From positions 1-64,000 of the forward strand of contig CAILLK010000073.1 in assembly GCA_903835005.1 (NCBI GenBank): a stretch of DNA of 64,000 nt. Reading direction: 5' to 3'. Shown one piece after another: positions 29,801 to 38,704 of this stretch. Numbering within the stretch: the first letter of the stretch is position 1; each line of letters starts with the position of its first letter. Position numbers and translations under genes: made by a program. The DNA is from an uncultured Bacteroidota bacterium. Its GTDB lineage: Bacteria; Bacteroidota; Bacteroidia; Chitinophagales; Chitinophagaceae. A model generated the notes under the pieces. That model saw nothing but the letters and a program-made list of their open reading frames with translations. It made no database searches and was not told the origin of the DNA.

Positions 29801-32800
29801 ATAGAACAGCCGTTGCTTGCAGCCGTAAACTTTATTGTATCAATGCCTGGCGATACTCCTGTAACGATACCTGAAATTGATCCTACTGTAGCTATTGCCG
29901 AACTGCTGCTCCAGGTCCCGGGGCTGCTGATATCAGTCAAAGGCGTAGTACCTGATTGACATACGTGCGCGGTGCCACCAATAGGAGATGGTGCCGGATT
30001 AACAGTTACAACACTAATTGTCTGGCAGCCGGTACTGCCCAGTGAATAAGTTACCGTAGCCGTTCCCGTTAGCAATCCGGTAAGCGCCCCTGCTAGCGGA
30101 TCAATGGTACCGATGCTGAGTGGTGTTATGCTCCATGTTCCGCCACCAGCGGTATCGGTAAGTATTTCGGTCGCAAACTGGCAAACCGGCACATTGCCGC
30201 CAATAGGGGAAGGAAGCCCGTGTACAGTAACCGGATGACTGGCGGTGCAGCCATCGGGCAGTGTATAATATATTGTTGCGGTACCTGCAATTACACCATT
30301 TACAGTAACTGATCCGGTACCAATAGATGCCGTACCCGGTGCACTTGAACTCCAGGATCCTCCTGTAAGTGTATCCGCTAATGTAATAACACCACCGGCA
30401 CACACTCCCGTAGGTCCTGTAATAGGAGAAAGGGCATTAACAGTAATTGTGCCCGTCTTTGTACAGCCTACGCCCAGTGAATAAGTAATAACAGCTGTTC
30501 CTGTAGTAAATCCGGTTACAAATCCGGAGGAAGAACCTATGGTTATGTGCGTACTGGTACTGCTCCATGTGCCTCCGGAAATGCTGTCAAGTAGTGTTAC
30601 AGATGTTCCGGTACAAACAGTTGATGAACCCGTAATTACCGATGGTGCCGGAGTAATGGTAACTATTTTTGTAGCTGTACACGAACCCAGAGTATAAGTC
30701 AGCGTTGCATTACCCGGGTTTATGCCACCTACTACACCCGTTGGCGAAACTGTTGCCACCGTTAACGGCGCGATACTCCAGGTTCCTCCGGGTACACTGT
30801 CTGTATATGTGGATGAAAGTCCGATACACATATTGTTAAGGCCCGAAATTGATGAGGGAGAAGTAACAACTGTAACCGCTTTTACAGCAGGGCAGCCGGG
30901 TCCGGATGTATAAGTTATTGTTGCTGTTCCTGTTCCTGCTCCGTATACCAGGCCTGTACCTGACCCTACAGAAGCAACTAAAGAATTACTGCTTGTCCAG
31001 CTGCCTGATGGAAGTGCATCAGTAAAAGGGTAACTGTTTCCTTTACAAACAACAGAAACTCCTGAAATAAGTGGTGGAGCCGGATTTACAGTAACTGTGT
31101 GTGTAACCGTAGCTGAACATCCTCCGGAGTCCGTCACGGTAAGGGTTACAGTATGGCTGCCCGATACAGAATAGGAATACGAAGGTGAACTTAAGGTACT
31201 CGTGGCCCCGCTGCCAAAAGACCACATCCAGCCTGTCATTGGGAAATAACTGCCCGAAGTCGATATATCGGTAAAGCTGACAGCTGTATATTGGCATGCC
31301 GGGTTTGGCGAAATCGTAAATTTCGGTGCTATAGTATCCACTCTTATGGTATCTGAGCCATATGAGCCGGTAGTACATCCGAAGCTGTCCTTAAGTATCA
31401 GTTTGGGCATGAAATTGCCCGAATGAAGATAGGTATGCGAAATGGTATCTGCCAGCACACCCGAAAATCCCCCACCGTCTCCGAAGCTCCAGGTAAAACT
31501 ATCAACACTGGTTCCGATTGCCGTGAAATGAACTATAACTGGCAAACAGCCGGAAAGAGGTGTATAGGTGAATGCTCCTGTATATCCGAAAAGGCTCACA
31601 TTGTGCCTGGCCGTATCTGTGCATCCGTTAGTGGCAGTTGCTACCAGGTAAACAGGGTACAACCCGGAAGCTATATACACATTACTTGGGCTGGGATCGT
31701 ATGATGTATGACCGTCTCCCAGATTCCAGTAATACGACACTGCTCCGGTACTTGTGTTGGAAAAAACGACATTAAGCGGCGGGCATACGGCAAATGAATC
31801 GCTCATGGTAAAGGATGCCGCAGGAGAAAAATTTATGGTAATCATTCCGGGCATTGTTAAAGTATCAGAATGGCAACCAAGTGAATCAGTAACAACCAGC
31901 TGAACGGTATAAACACCTGGTGAACCATACGAATGTAGCGGCGAGGTGAGGGTGGAAGTGGTACCATCGCCAAACAACCATAATGAACTGGCAATACTTC
32001 CCGAGGTATTTACAAAATGTATAGCGGTACCTGCACAAACCATCGTCGCGGTTACTGAAAATGTAGCTACGGGGTGATGTACAATAACATGTGTGGCACT
32101 CGTAAATGTATCGGCGCAGCCCGAATTGTCAGTAACAATTTCCTGTATTGAATAGGTTCCTGCAGCAGAATAGGTATGACTGGTTATAGGAGGGCCTGAT
32201 ACCGGTGGCGTTCCATCACCAAAACTCCAGTTGTAGCTGCTCAGCGATACACCGGCTACATCTGTGGTATGATCTGTAAAAGTTACAGCAAGTGGTCCGC
32301 ATCCAGTTGGTGGGGTGAGGCTGAAACTGTCTGCAGGTTTGGCTGCAAGTATGTGCAGGGTATACGATGTATCATAACATCCGAAATTATCTTTTATTAC
32401 CAGTATAATATTGTTAAGTCCGGTACTGCTGAATGTATTATAAATAACCGACCTGCCGGTATCTATTAGGGTTCCGTTATCATACCATTTGGTAGAGACA
32501 GGTGTACGAACAGTAACATTTGCCGTTACGGTGTCACTTTGCCCTTTACAAATTGCGGTATCCAGCGGTAAAAAACTAATATTTGCTTTTGTAAGGTTCA
32601 GTGCCACAGATGCGGTATCCCGGCATCCGCTCACAGAATTGTAGGTAGCCAGTTTTATAGTGTATAACGAAATGACAGGGAAATGGTGATCAACACTATG
32701 GGCGGTTGATGTGGTTCCGTCGCCGAAAAGCCAGGTATGGTTGGTTTCTCCTACCGAAGTATCGAGGAAGGTAACACCATTTGCAGGGTTGCAGTCAAAG

Positions 32801-34749
32801 CTGTAATCTATTATTGCACCTGGTGAATCAACTGTATCGTGAAGCTGAAATGGCAGACTGGAGCAACCGTTATAATCTACAGTAAGTAGAACATTGTATA
32901 TACCTGGTGCGGAAAATGTATGTACCACATTGTTAGCATGAGCGTCTGAAGTATCATACCCGTCCTGGTAGGCCCATGAATAGTTATCTATAAGGGAAGT
33001 TGAGGTTGATGTGCTGGTAAAAGCTACCGAATGTCCGGCGCATATTGTGGTAGGAGTGCGCGTAAACGATGCAATCTGTGGTGTGCCTGCTTTAATTGTA
33101 TCTACTACGGTGGCTGTACATCCGTTGGCTGTGACTATTGTACATGAATCGGCATAATGCCCTACTGCGGTATACGTGTGGGAAGGATTGGGGCCGGTAG
33201 ATGGAGGTGTTCCGTCTGCCCACCTCCATGTATAAGATGTGATAGCTGACGGGTAGGCTAAAAACAAATCTGCCAGTGTGTACGGATCGTAGACTACTGA
33301 GTAATCATATACTGTCCAGTGATTGGTAACAGGTATGCAGCTGTCACCTAGCGATGGGGAAGCATTAACATTAAGGTTATAGAGGGTATCCAGCTTTATA
33401 ATAGTATCAGTACAGCCTAAACTATTGGTTACAATCATACTGGTTGAGTAGATTCTTGCGCTTGTATAGGTATGAGTTACGGTAGGACCGGCTAGCGTTG
33501 AGCCATCGTCGAATACCCATGATACTGTACAGCCGGTTGGTGCTGTACCCGCAAAGGTGAGTAAAGAAGGAGGAGGGCAAGGATGCAGGGGAAGTATATT
33601 AAATGTTCCGCCTGTCGGGTAAGAAATAGTAATAGGGTGAGTTATCGTATCATAACAGGTGCCGTCAAATACTACCAGTTTTACTGTAAAAGTACCTGGC
33701 GTGGTATAGGGGTGCACACCGGTTTCTGAGGCTGAGTAGGCCCCATCACCAAAAAACCATTGGCTGGATATATGAGTTGAGCTGGTATTGGTAAACGTTA
33801 CAGGAATATCACCACACGACAATGGAAGAGAGGTAAACGCCGCATGAAGATTGCCAATGGTAATATAATTGGGCATAACTAGGGTGTCTTTGCAACCCTT
33901 GCTGTCGGTAGCTATCAGGGTTACTGAAAAAGTTCCGGAAGTGGTATAGATATGGGTTGGGCTGGCTGCCGGTGAGGTTGCACCATCACCGAAATTCCAG
34001 CTGTAGGTTATAGGCATAGCCCCTGTAGTACTGTTTATAAATGGCACACTAGCCGGCGCCTTGCAGAAAAATGTGGTAGGTGCATGAAAATTAATAGCTG
34101 GTGGTGTTTCTACATGTATATAGTTCGTTTTCGACAACGAGCCGCTGCATCCTTTCACATTAGTAGCAAAGAGTGTAGGACTATAGTACCCGGGCGATAG
34201 ATAGGAATGTGTGGGAGATGTGGCTCCGCTGCTGTACCCATCGCCAAAATTCCAGTTATAAGTCAGCGATCCCCAGGATCCTGGTATACTTGTGCTGGTA
34301 AATGTTACCGGGCTGCCGGGGCATATCAGGGTATCGCTGGCAGTAAATAATACGGTCGGTGGCGGATACACCTTAATAACCATTGTAGATGTACTGGTGC
34401 TGGTACCGTTACTCGCTGTAAGTGTAACAGTATAGGTACCTGTGGTCAGATAGTTTTCAAGAGCATCGGTTGTATAAAATATGGGACCATCTCCTACATT
34501 CCAGGTATAACCCGTAGCCCCTGTCGAAGTATTCGTGAAATGCACCGTCATCGGTGCGCACCCGGCTGTATCATCGGCAGTAAAACTGGCCGTAACCTGT
34601 GCGTAGGTTTTTTCTGTAAACAGGGGACTTGCCATTAGCAGCAGAAATAGAACTGCCAGCCTCGGTATAAACGTACTGAATGCAAATTTATCTTTCAGAA
34701 TTTGCAGGTATTTAACCAGCATTGTTGGTAGGTAAACAATTGGGGCCAT
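26884..34749 (-). CDS. Giant secreted PKD / Ig-repeat protein with T9SS sorting domain (2,621 aa)
   Basis: The largest gene in the window. A signal peptide ending TYAQ lies near residue 50; translation may start at 34749 or at the ATG at 34722. The N-terminal half holds 13 PKD domains of about 80 residues (cores such as WNFGDG and LFGDGTTS), with one extra Ig-like domain after the eighth. A run of 13 Ig-like repeats of about 72 residues follows (core GGTWSSS...V.G...GTATITY). Two domains with GGGNYC and FGL/FGV signatures, two PVYRW-type Ig domains, and a type A T9SS sorting domain (VLPNPNKGDFIV ... GVYLLSIHSG) complete it. No catalytic motif was seen. Inference: a long surface fibre for adhesion to cells or polymers. 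A clear terminator follows. Confidence 0.92.
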   Translation of the reverse strand: MAPIVYLPTMLVKYLQILKDKFAFSTFIPRLAVLFLLLMASPLFTEKTYAQVTASFTADDTAGCAPMTVHFTNTSTGATGYTWNVGDGPIFYTTDALENYLTTGTYTVTLTASNGTSTSTSTMVIKVYPPPTVLFTASDTLICPGSPVTFTSTSIPGSWGSLTYNWNFGDGYSSGATSPTHSYLSPGYYSPTLFATNVKGCSGSLSKTNYIHVETPPAINFHAPTTFFCKAPASVPFINSTTGAMPITYSWNFGDGATSPAASPTHIYTTSGTFSVTLIATDSKGCKDTLVMPNYITIGNLHAAFTSLPLSCGDIPVTFTNTSSTHISSQWFFGDGAYSASETGVHPYTTPGTFTVKLVVFDGTCYDTITHPITISYPTGGTFNILPLHPCPPPSLLTFAGTAPTGCTVSWVFDDGSTLAGPTVTHTYTSARIYSTSMIVTNSLGCTDTIIKLDTLYNLNVNASPSLGDSCIPVTNHWTVYDYSVVYDPYTLADLFLAYPSAITSYTWRWADGTPPSTGPNPSHTYTAVGHYADSCTIVTANGCTATVVDTIKAGTPQIASFTRTPTTICAGHSVAFTSTSTSTSLIDNYSWAYQDGYDTSDAHANNVVHTFSAPGIYNVLLTVDYNGCSSLPFQLHDTVDSPGAIIDYSFDCNPANGVTFLDTSVGETNHTWLFGDGTTSTAHSVDHHFPVISLYTIKLATYNSVSGCRDTASVALNLTKANISFLPLDTAICKGQSDTVTANVTVRTPVSTKWYDNGTLIDTGRSVIYNTFSSTGLNNIILVIKDNFGCYDTSYTLHILAAKPADSFSLTPPTGCGPLAVTFTDHTTDVAGVSLSSYNWSFGDGTPPVSGPPITSHTYSAAGTYSIQEIVTDNSGCADTFTSATHVIVHHPVATFSVTATMVCAGTAIHFVNTSGSIASSLWLFGDGTTSTLTSPLHSYGSPGVYTVQLVVTDSLGCHSDTLTMPGMITINFSPAASFTMSDSFAVCPPLNVVFSNTSTGAVSYYWNLGDGHTSYDPSPSNVYIASGLYPVYLVATATNGCTDTARHNVSLFGYTGAFTYTPLSGCLPVIVHFTAIGTSVDSFTWSFGDGGGFSGVLADTISHTYLHSGNFMPKLILKDSFGCTTGSYGSDTIRVDTIAPKFTISPNPACQYTAVSFTDISTSGSYFPMTGWMWSFGSGATSTLSSPSYSYSVSGSHTVTLTVTDSGGCSATVTHTVTVNPAPPLISGVSVVCKGNSYPFTDALPSGSWTSSNSLVASVGSGTGLVYGAGTGTATITYTSGPGCPAVKAVTVVTSPSSISGLNNMCIGLSSTYTDSVPGGTWSIAPLTVATVSPTGVVGGINPGNATLTYTLGSCTATKIVTITPAPSVITGSSTVCTGTSVTLLDSISGGTWSSTSTHITIGSSSGFVTGFTTGTAVITYSLGVGCTKTGTITVNALSPITGPTGVCAGGVITLADTLTGGSWSSSAPGTASIGTGSVTVNGVIAGTATIYYTLPDGCTASHPVTVHGLPSPIGGNVPVCQFATEILTDTAGGGTWSITPLSIGTIDPLAGALTGLLTGTATVTYSLGSTGCQTISVVTVNPAPSPIGGTAHVCQSGTTPLTDISSPGTWSSSSAIATVGSISGIVTGVSPGIDTIKFTAASNGCSITKNVTVNPLPSAITGPSATCIGVPTPYTDTMSGTTWSSSTTAIATIGASTGILTGTMAGPDTIIITNSSTGCKASRAIIITSAPAPIGGASAVCVGSTATLSDATTGGNWTASNSRVTIGSSSGIVNGLIPGLDTITYSIGAGCSVPKIMTVIAIPAAITGTNHLCVGYTDTLSDVSGTGTWGSSNPLVTATDTAGHITGLNAGTSVITYSVGPGCTATMAVTVLPSPSGITGNNFVCLGSTTSLGDITPSGVWSSSNSAIAAVSPSGVVTGAGTGGAIISYTISSGCAATKTMTVILVPAITGLPASKCAFGDTLDISDAAIGGVYTSALVTVATLGGGDGQITTHSAGAATVTYTMPTGCFTSSTMMVNPLPEPIAGAYHGCAGLTSLLTDGTPGGGWSSTGYSSIFTINPTTGMVTGLSVGSGIVTYTLLSTGCYKDTIIYISPQPSPITGPSIVCTGATISLSDSIAGGVWSSNHVPIATVGAGTGIVSGSSAGTDTIFYTLGSYCAASKTITVNPLPAIFTTVGGGNYCLGGTGVPVELSGSQTGVMYQLYDGTTAMGTPLSGTGSSLNFGLQTASGTYTVLATNTATTCNTTMSGSAIVVINPPPSGFFVTGGGGYCADSPGIHIGLAGSTIGTNYQLLYGSLPAAPLVAGTGSPLNFGVFSPTGYYKVFATNVTTTCTGYMPDSVNVTIAPTVVPSVNISLSPGDTVCSGSPVTFTASSINGGSSPVYRWSVNGSGGTTGTTYTYSPANSDMVSVKLTSNAACPLPDTAVSSVVMNVEPLVVPVVTISANPGTTIAPGQSVTLIASYTNGGPEPAFQWYKNGILIPGASSDTLVLTNAANGDSLTCIVTSSGPCGNQPGAHSVIILVNNVGVIQLNNTGEITVLPNPNKGDFIVKGSLGSLADEDVTLELTDVIGQVVYKGRFIAQGGIINEHIHPDNKLANGVYLLSIHSGSKNKVFHVVIEQ

Positions 34750-35092
34750 AGTATTGGTATTAGTACTTGGTTAAAAAAAATTTGATCATAATTAAATAAA
34801 TCATTTGCCTGAAAGTATAGGTTTCAGGCATTAAAATTTCTTCCTGAATTGTTCATAGTCATCTGGAATTAACTCGCAGTAATTCTGATAAATTCCGGAA
34901 TTTACTTTTTAATATATAAATATATGGAACTTTCGGGAAATAACGGCATTTATTTAAAAATAAAGCCATACAAATTATTCAAATTCCGAATAATCTATTT
35001 GCGTTATCATTAATTTTACATTTTACTTCAATTCTTTAACCGTTCAGGAATGAGAACTTATCGATGTGGGAAGTATTTTTTGGCAAATGGCC
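34750..35092. other. AT-rich intergenic region upstream of the giant gene
   Basis: 343 bp between two leftward genes. It contains one clear hairpin (34806-34830, listed separately) and runs of A/T. No convincing coding frame, RNA gene or full promoter match was seen. Confidence 0.7.
34806..34830 (-). terminator. Hairpin between the 35093 and 26884 genes
   Basis: TGCCTGAAA (34806-34814) pairs perfectly with TTTCAGGCA (34822-34830) around a 7-nt loop. It lies 57-81 bp before the giant gene's start and about 260 bp after the preceding gene. It could be a terminator or a structure in the 5' leader; no strong T tract follows. Confidence 0.4.
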
Positions 35093-35785
35093 CTAATCTT
35101 CCTCAAATCTTGTTGAAGGATATTTATGCATAATGCCAACAGTGACAGTAAAATAATTCGTCTTGAAATCGGGTGTTTCCCGGCTTATTTTGCCGGGTAT
35201 ATAACTGAACTCTTCTGAAACTATTATATTCCAGTAACTGTAGGTGGTAAATCGTTGTTTGAAACCTCCGGTAAATCTGAATATTATATTCTGGATGTTG
35301 TTCGAAGTATTAATAAATACAGTATCTGGTATATAACCAATCACGCTTGAGGTGCTAAATGGCTGGTTTTCATGGGTCCATTGGTTGCCTCCCAGGTATA
35401 TACCCGGGCCCATCGACAGGTTGACAAAAAGATGCTTATACCGCCCTATTCCCATTTCTATTCTCGGGGTAAAAAAAAGGTAGTCGCTCTTCTGCCTGAT
35501 ATTAAAGATGGTCCCAGAATCAAGAGAAGCAGCAGAGGGATTATTGCTGTATTTCATCGACAATCTCTGGAATGCAATATCCCCGCCGAAATAAAAAGTA
35601 TGTGTCAGTCGCCCCAGCCAGTAACCCTGAAAAGCTGTTGTAAGATAGGATTTATTATAAGTAGTATACCCAACGCCTGCTTCAAATCCGTACTTGCCCT
35701 GCGAAAAGGATGCCATAGAATGAAAAAGCAGGAAAACACAAAAAAGGGTTTTGAGCACCTGATAATATTTTATTGATTTTTCCAT
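35093..35785 (-). CDS. Hypothetical outer-membrane beta-barrel-type protein (paralogue of 35940)
   Basis: A 230-residue exported protein with a signal peptide (ending MASFSQG) followed by alternating strands rich in aromatic and glycine residues (YGFEAGVGYTTYNKSY, FFTPRIEMGIGRYKHLF), as in small outer-membrane barrels. It shares layout and local motifs with the next gene upstream (INTSNN then FRFTGG; a ...TPRIE/TPKIS strand), so the two are probably paralogues. Unusually for this window, a perfect AGGAGG (35795-35800 on the minus strand) precedes the ATG. Function is unknown. Confidence 0.7.
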   Translation of the reverse strand: MEKSIKYYQVLKTLFCVFLLFHSMASFSQGKYGFEAGVGYTTYNKSYLTTAFQGYWLGRLTHTFYFGGDIAFQRLSMKYSNNPSAASLDSGTIFNIRQKSDYLFFTPRIEMGIGRYKHLFVNLSMGPGIYLGGNQWTHENQPFSTSSVIGYIPDTVFINTSNNIQNIIFRFTGGFKQRFTTYSYWNIIVSEEFSYIPGKISRETPDFKTNYFTVTVGIMHKYPSTRFEED

Positions 35786-35939
35786 TTGCTATTTCCTCCT
35801 GGCAGAACTTTAGCTAAGCAATTCTGAGATTATAAACTGTTTGATTCCATATCAGGATTTTAGCTTACTCTGTGAATGATGATAAGAATCAGCGCCCGAA
35901 TAAATTAACTAGATACTATCACACATTCAAGATATTGAT

Positions 35940-36656
35940 TTACCACTTAGCTGTCCACATCTTATGCTCTTCCCAGTATTTGGTATGGAATATACCTATC
36001 TGTAATGAAAAGTAATTTGGGTTAAGCTTACTGTTTGGGCTGTAGGCCGTGCGCGACGGATCGTCCACATTACTTGTTTTACTCAGGGTATTGCCCAGGA
36101 ATCCGCAGTCTTCTGTAATTGAGAACCACCAATGCGTACTGAGATGCACATATTCTGTGAGCCCGAATCCAAAACGCAATACCATTGAGTTGATGTTTTT
36201 GGATGTATTGATTGTACTGTCATAAGGCACTGTGCCTGTAGCATTGTTATAGTCCCACTTACGCATGGTTTCAGTTCCGCTCATATTGAAACCTGGCCCT
36301 GCATCCACATAAGCTACAAGGCAGCCATGTTTCCCGAAGTACTGGCTGATCTTTGGGGTTATAAAAATATAACTGCTTTTATTGAGTATCGTTACACCCG
36401 CATTACCACCACCATTATTCACAAAATTTGCTTCTTTATCATACAAAAAAGCATAACTCTGATACATAAGGCTGCCTCCTAATGATGTCCGGGGGCCTAT
36501 TGATTTTTCAAAATCAAAACCTGCTGATATACCTACATCGTAATTATAGATAGTTGAAGCGCCTGCGCCTGCATAAATACCCCAGATTGTATTACTCTGT
36601 GAGTAACCCAAAAAGGTGCAAAAAGACATAAAAACTAGAAGTAGAGTCTGTTTCAT
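35940..36656 (-). CDS. Hypothetical outer-membrane beta-barrel-type protein (paralogue of 35093)
   Basis: A 238-residue protein with a signal peptide (ending LGYSQS) and repeated amphipathic strand patterns (IWGIYAGAGAS, YIFITPKISQYFG, VLRFGFGLTEYVHL), consistent with an 8-12-strand outer-membrane barrel. It starts 9 bp after the 3-hydroxyacyl-CoA dehydrogenase gene, so it is probably read from the same transcript, although a functional link is not obvious. It shares motif order with the downstream 230-residue protein. No catalytic residues are recognised. Confidence 0.7.
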   Translation of the reverse strand: MKQTLLLVFMSFCTFLGYSQSNTIWGIYAGAGASTIYNYDVGISAGFDFEKSIGPRTSLGGSLMYQSYAFLYDKEANFVNNGGGNAGVTILNKSSYIFITPKISQYFGKHGCLVAYVDAGPGFNMSGTETMRKWDYNNATGTVPYDSTINTSKNINSMVLRFGFGLTEYVHLSTHWWFSITEDCGFLGNTLSKTSNVDDPSRTAYSPNSKLNPNYFSLQIGIFHTKYWEEHKMWTAKW

Positions 36657-36665
36657 TTCCGAAAA

Positions 36666-37826
36666 TTAAACAAATTTTTTATTTCCCGCAGCATGTTTTC
36701 TTAATAATGGGCTGGCACGGTATCTGTCTTCATGGTATTCTTCATAAAGTCCGTCCAAAACAGCCAGGCAATTTGCCGCTCCCCACTCATCGCACCACTG
36801 CAATAATCCCTTCGGGTAATTCACCCCTTTTGTCATAGCCGTTTCAATATCGGCAACAGTTGCCACACCCAGGTATAGTGCATCAACAGCCTCATTAATA
36901 AGCATGGCAAGTATCCGGTCCATAATGCCTCTGCCAGTATTTATATCGGTTGTGTAGTCAGTATCGGCTGCACTTTGTGCATAATTATAAAACCCTTTAC
37001 CGGTTTTGCGGCCAAGCCACCCGGCCTCTAGTAATCTTTTCTGGGAAAAGGACGGTTTATACCGCGGGTCATAAAAGAAAGCCTGGAATACAGTTTCTGT
37101 AACCACATAATTCACATCATGGCCTATATAATCCATCAGCGCAAATGGCCCCATCCTGAAGCCACCTGTCTCAGTTATTACTTTATCTATGGTACCTATA
37201 CCGGCAATGCCCTCCTCATAAATTCTGATAGCCTCACCGTAAAAGGGCCGTGCTATGCGGTTCACAATAAATCCCGGGGTGTCTTTTGCTATCACAGGCA
37301 GTTTGCCCCATTGTTGCATCAGGTCTCTGGCAATAGTTATCAGGCCGGGTGTTGTCTGTATGGCGGGTATTATCTCTACAAGCGCCATAAGCGGTGCAGG
37401 ATTAAAAAAGTGTAATCCCATTACCCTTTCCGGTTTAGTACATGCTGCAGCTATCGAAGTAATGGATAAAGAAGAAGTATTGCTGGCAAGGATGCAATCA
37501 CTGCTCACCACTTGCTCTACCTCACCAAATACACTTTTCTTTACTTCCAGTTTCTCAACAATGGCCTCAATAATCAGGCTGCATCCGGCAAATGATTGGG
37601 TGGTATCTGCAAAAGTAAAACGGTTCAGGAGGTCGGCGGCAGAGGTAATTTTTCCTTTTTCCTGTAGCTTCTGAAAAGTTGCCGACAAGCCCGTTTTTGC
37701 TTTTTCAATGGCCGAAACATTGTTATCATACAATACTACATTATGCCCAGCCATGGCAGCTACCTGTGCAATCCCCGATCCCATGGCCCCTGAGCCGATT
37801 ACTCCGATTTGTGCTTCTTTGGTCAT
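36666..37826 (-). CDS. 3-hydroxyacyl-CoA dehydrogenase (PaaH-like)
   Basis: A 386-residue enzyme of fatty-acid or aromatic-acid breakdown that oxidises 3-hydroxyacyl-CoA with NAD. The N-terminal Rossmann motif is IGVIGSGAMGSGIAQVAAMAG; the catalytic region has LASNTSSLSI and GLHFFNPAPLM; PGFIVNRIARPFYGEA starts the C-terminal domain. A second 3HCDH domain (about residues 290-375, with INEAVDALYLGVATVADIE and YPKGLLQW) follows, as in PaaH-type proteins. The ATG at 37826 is preferred over an upstream ATG at 37862 because it matches the Rossmann start. Confidence 0.93.
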   Translation of the reverse strand: MTKEAQIGVIGSGAMGSGIAQVAAMAGHNVVLYDNNVSAIEKAKTGLSATFQKLQEKGKITSAADLLNRFTFADTTQSFAGCSLIIEAIVEKLEVKKSVFGEVEQVVSSDCILASNTSSLSITSIAAACTKPERVMGLHFFNPAPLMALVEIIPAIQTTPGLITIARDLMQQWGKLPVIAKDTPGFIVNRIARPFYGEAIRIYEEGIAGIGTIDKVITETGGFRMGPFALMDYIGHDVNYVVTETVFQAFFYDPRYKPSFSQKRLLEAGWLGRKTGKGFYNYAQSAADTDYTTDINTGRGIMDRILAMLINEAVDALYLGVATVADIETAMTKGVNYPKGLLQWCDEWGAANCLAVLDGLYEEYHEDRYRASPLLRKHAAGNKKFV

Positions 37827-37904
37827 TGGTTGTAATCTATTATTGCAGCAATAGTACGGCAATTATTTAAATCATGAATCTGAGCAGCGTTGGCCAATAA
37901 ACAA

Positions 37905-37939
37905 AAATAACCTCCATGGTTTCGCCTTGGAAGTTATTT
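37905..37939 (-). terminator. Terminator downstream of the DnaJ-KTSC gene
   Basis: An imperfect stem (AAATAAC-C-TCCA with TGGA-A-GTTATTT, plus an inner GG/CC) has one mismatch pair and a short loop. On the minus strand it is followed by a T-rich stretch (complement of ACAAAAA). It lies between the 37963 and 36666 genes, both leftward. Confidence 0.7.
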
Positions 37940-37962
37940 CAATAACATTAAACTATAATAAA

Positions 37963-38424
37963 CTACACAGTTTCAGCCTCAGCTTTCAGTTGCTTGTTGA
38001 AACTCCTGTAAATAAACGAACCATATATATGCCTGCGTGCAAACCTGCCGGGTGCCGGCGCATTTACAAATTTGATGTACAACGCCTTGGGCACAGCAAA
38101 ATATTCATAACTGGTACCATCCAGAAAATTGATCTGTAATATGGATGATTTATAATCAAACGATTCGATACCAACCGTTGTTGTAGTGAGTGTATAGGCG
38201 GCAAAATTAGCTACACGGGTTTCCGGAGCTATGCTTACCAGGAAATGATAGGCTTCAATAATGTGCTTGCTTTTTTCCTCTGCCAGATGCTTATGCTCAT
38301 GGCTATCCTGGAATTTGTCAGGATGCCAGTCTTTCATTAAATTCCTGTAAATGGTCTTTAAATCTTTCAGTTCGGTATTTTCTGCTACACCCAGCAATTT
38401 TCTGTATTCGTTGATTTTTTTCAT
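37963..38424 (-). CDS. J-domain protein fused to a KTSC domain
   Basis: 153 residues. Residues 1-65 form a J domain with YRKLLGVAENTELKDLKTIYRNL and the HPD motif at 34-36, which stimulates the ATPase of Hsp70 (DnaK). Residues about 82-140 match the KTSC domain (SSILQINFLDGTSYEYFAVPKALY ... GRFARRHI), a short module of unclear function seen alone or with nucleic-acid proteins. The fusion has no zinc-finger or substrate-binding domain of classical DnaJ. Inference: it recruits DnaK to a specific client or site through KTSC. It stands alone as a transcription unit with its own terminator. Confidence 0.85.
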   Translation of the reverse strand: MKKINEYRKLLGVAENTELKDLKTIYRNLMKDWHPDKFQDSHEHKHLAEEKSKHIIEAYHFLVSIAPETRVANFAAYTLTTTTVGIESFDYKSSILQINFLDGTSYEYFAVPKALYIKFVNAPAPGRFARRHIYGSFIYRSFNKQLKAEAETV

Positions 38425-38704
38425 CAGGGGTGCAAAACTAATAGTAAAAGCTTTATTAAAGAGAAGAATTAGATTAAATAAAGGTTAAAACATTGTATTA
38501 TTTAAGTACAAACGAAAAAGCCTGAGACAACCGTAAAGGGGGTGAACCTTTTTTGGGAGTAACATTTCATTCCTGAGTAGTTAGCATTCGGTTCGCCCGA
38601 TTAATTATATTTCAATTCCTGGCCTTAATCAATTAATTGGTAGCACCAGAACAACTATAACCTGCTGTAAATGAATTACCTTCGCCGGCAAAAAAAACGA
38701 CAGA

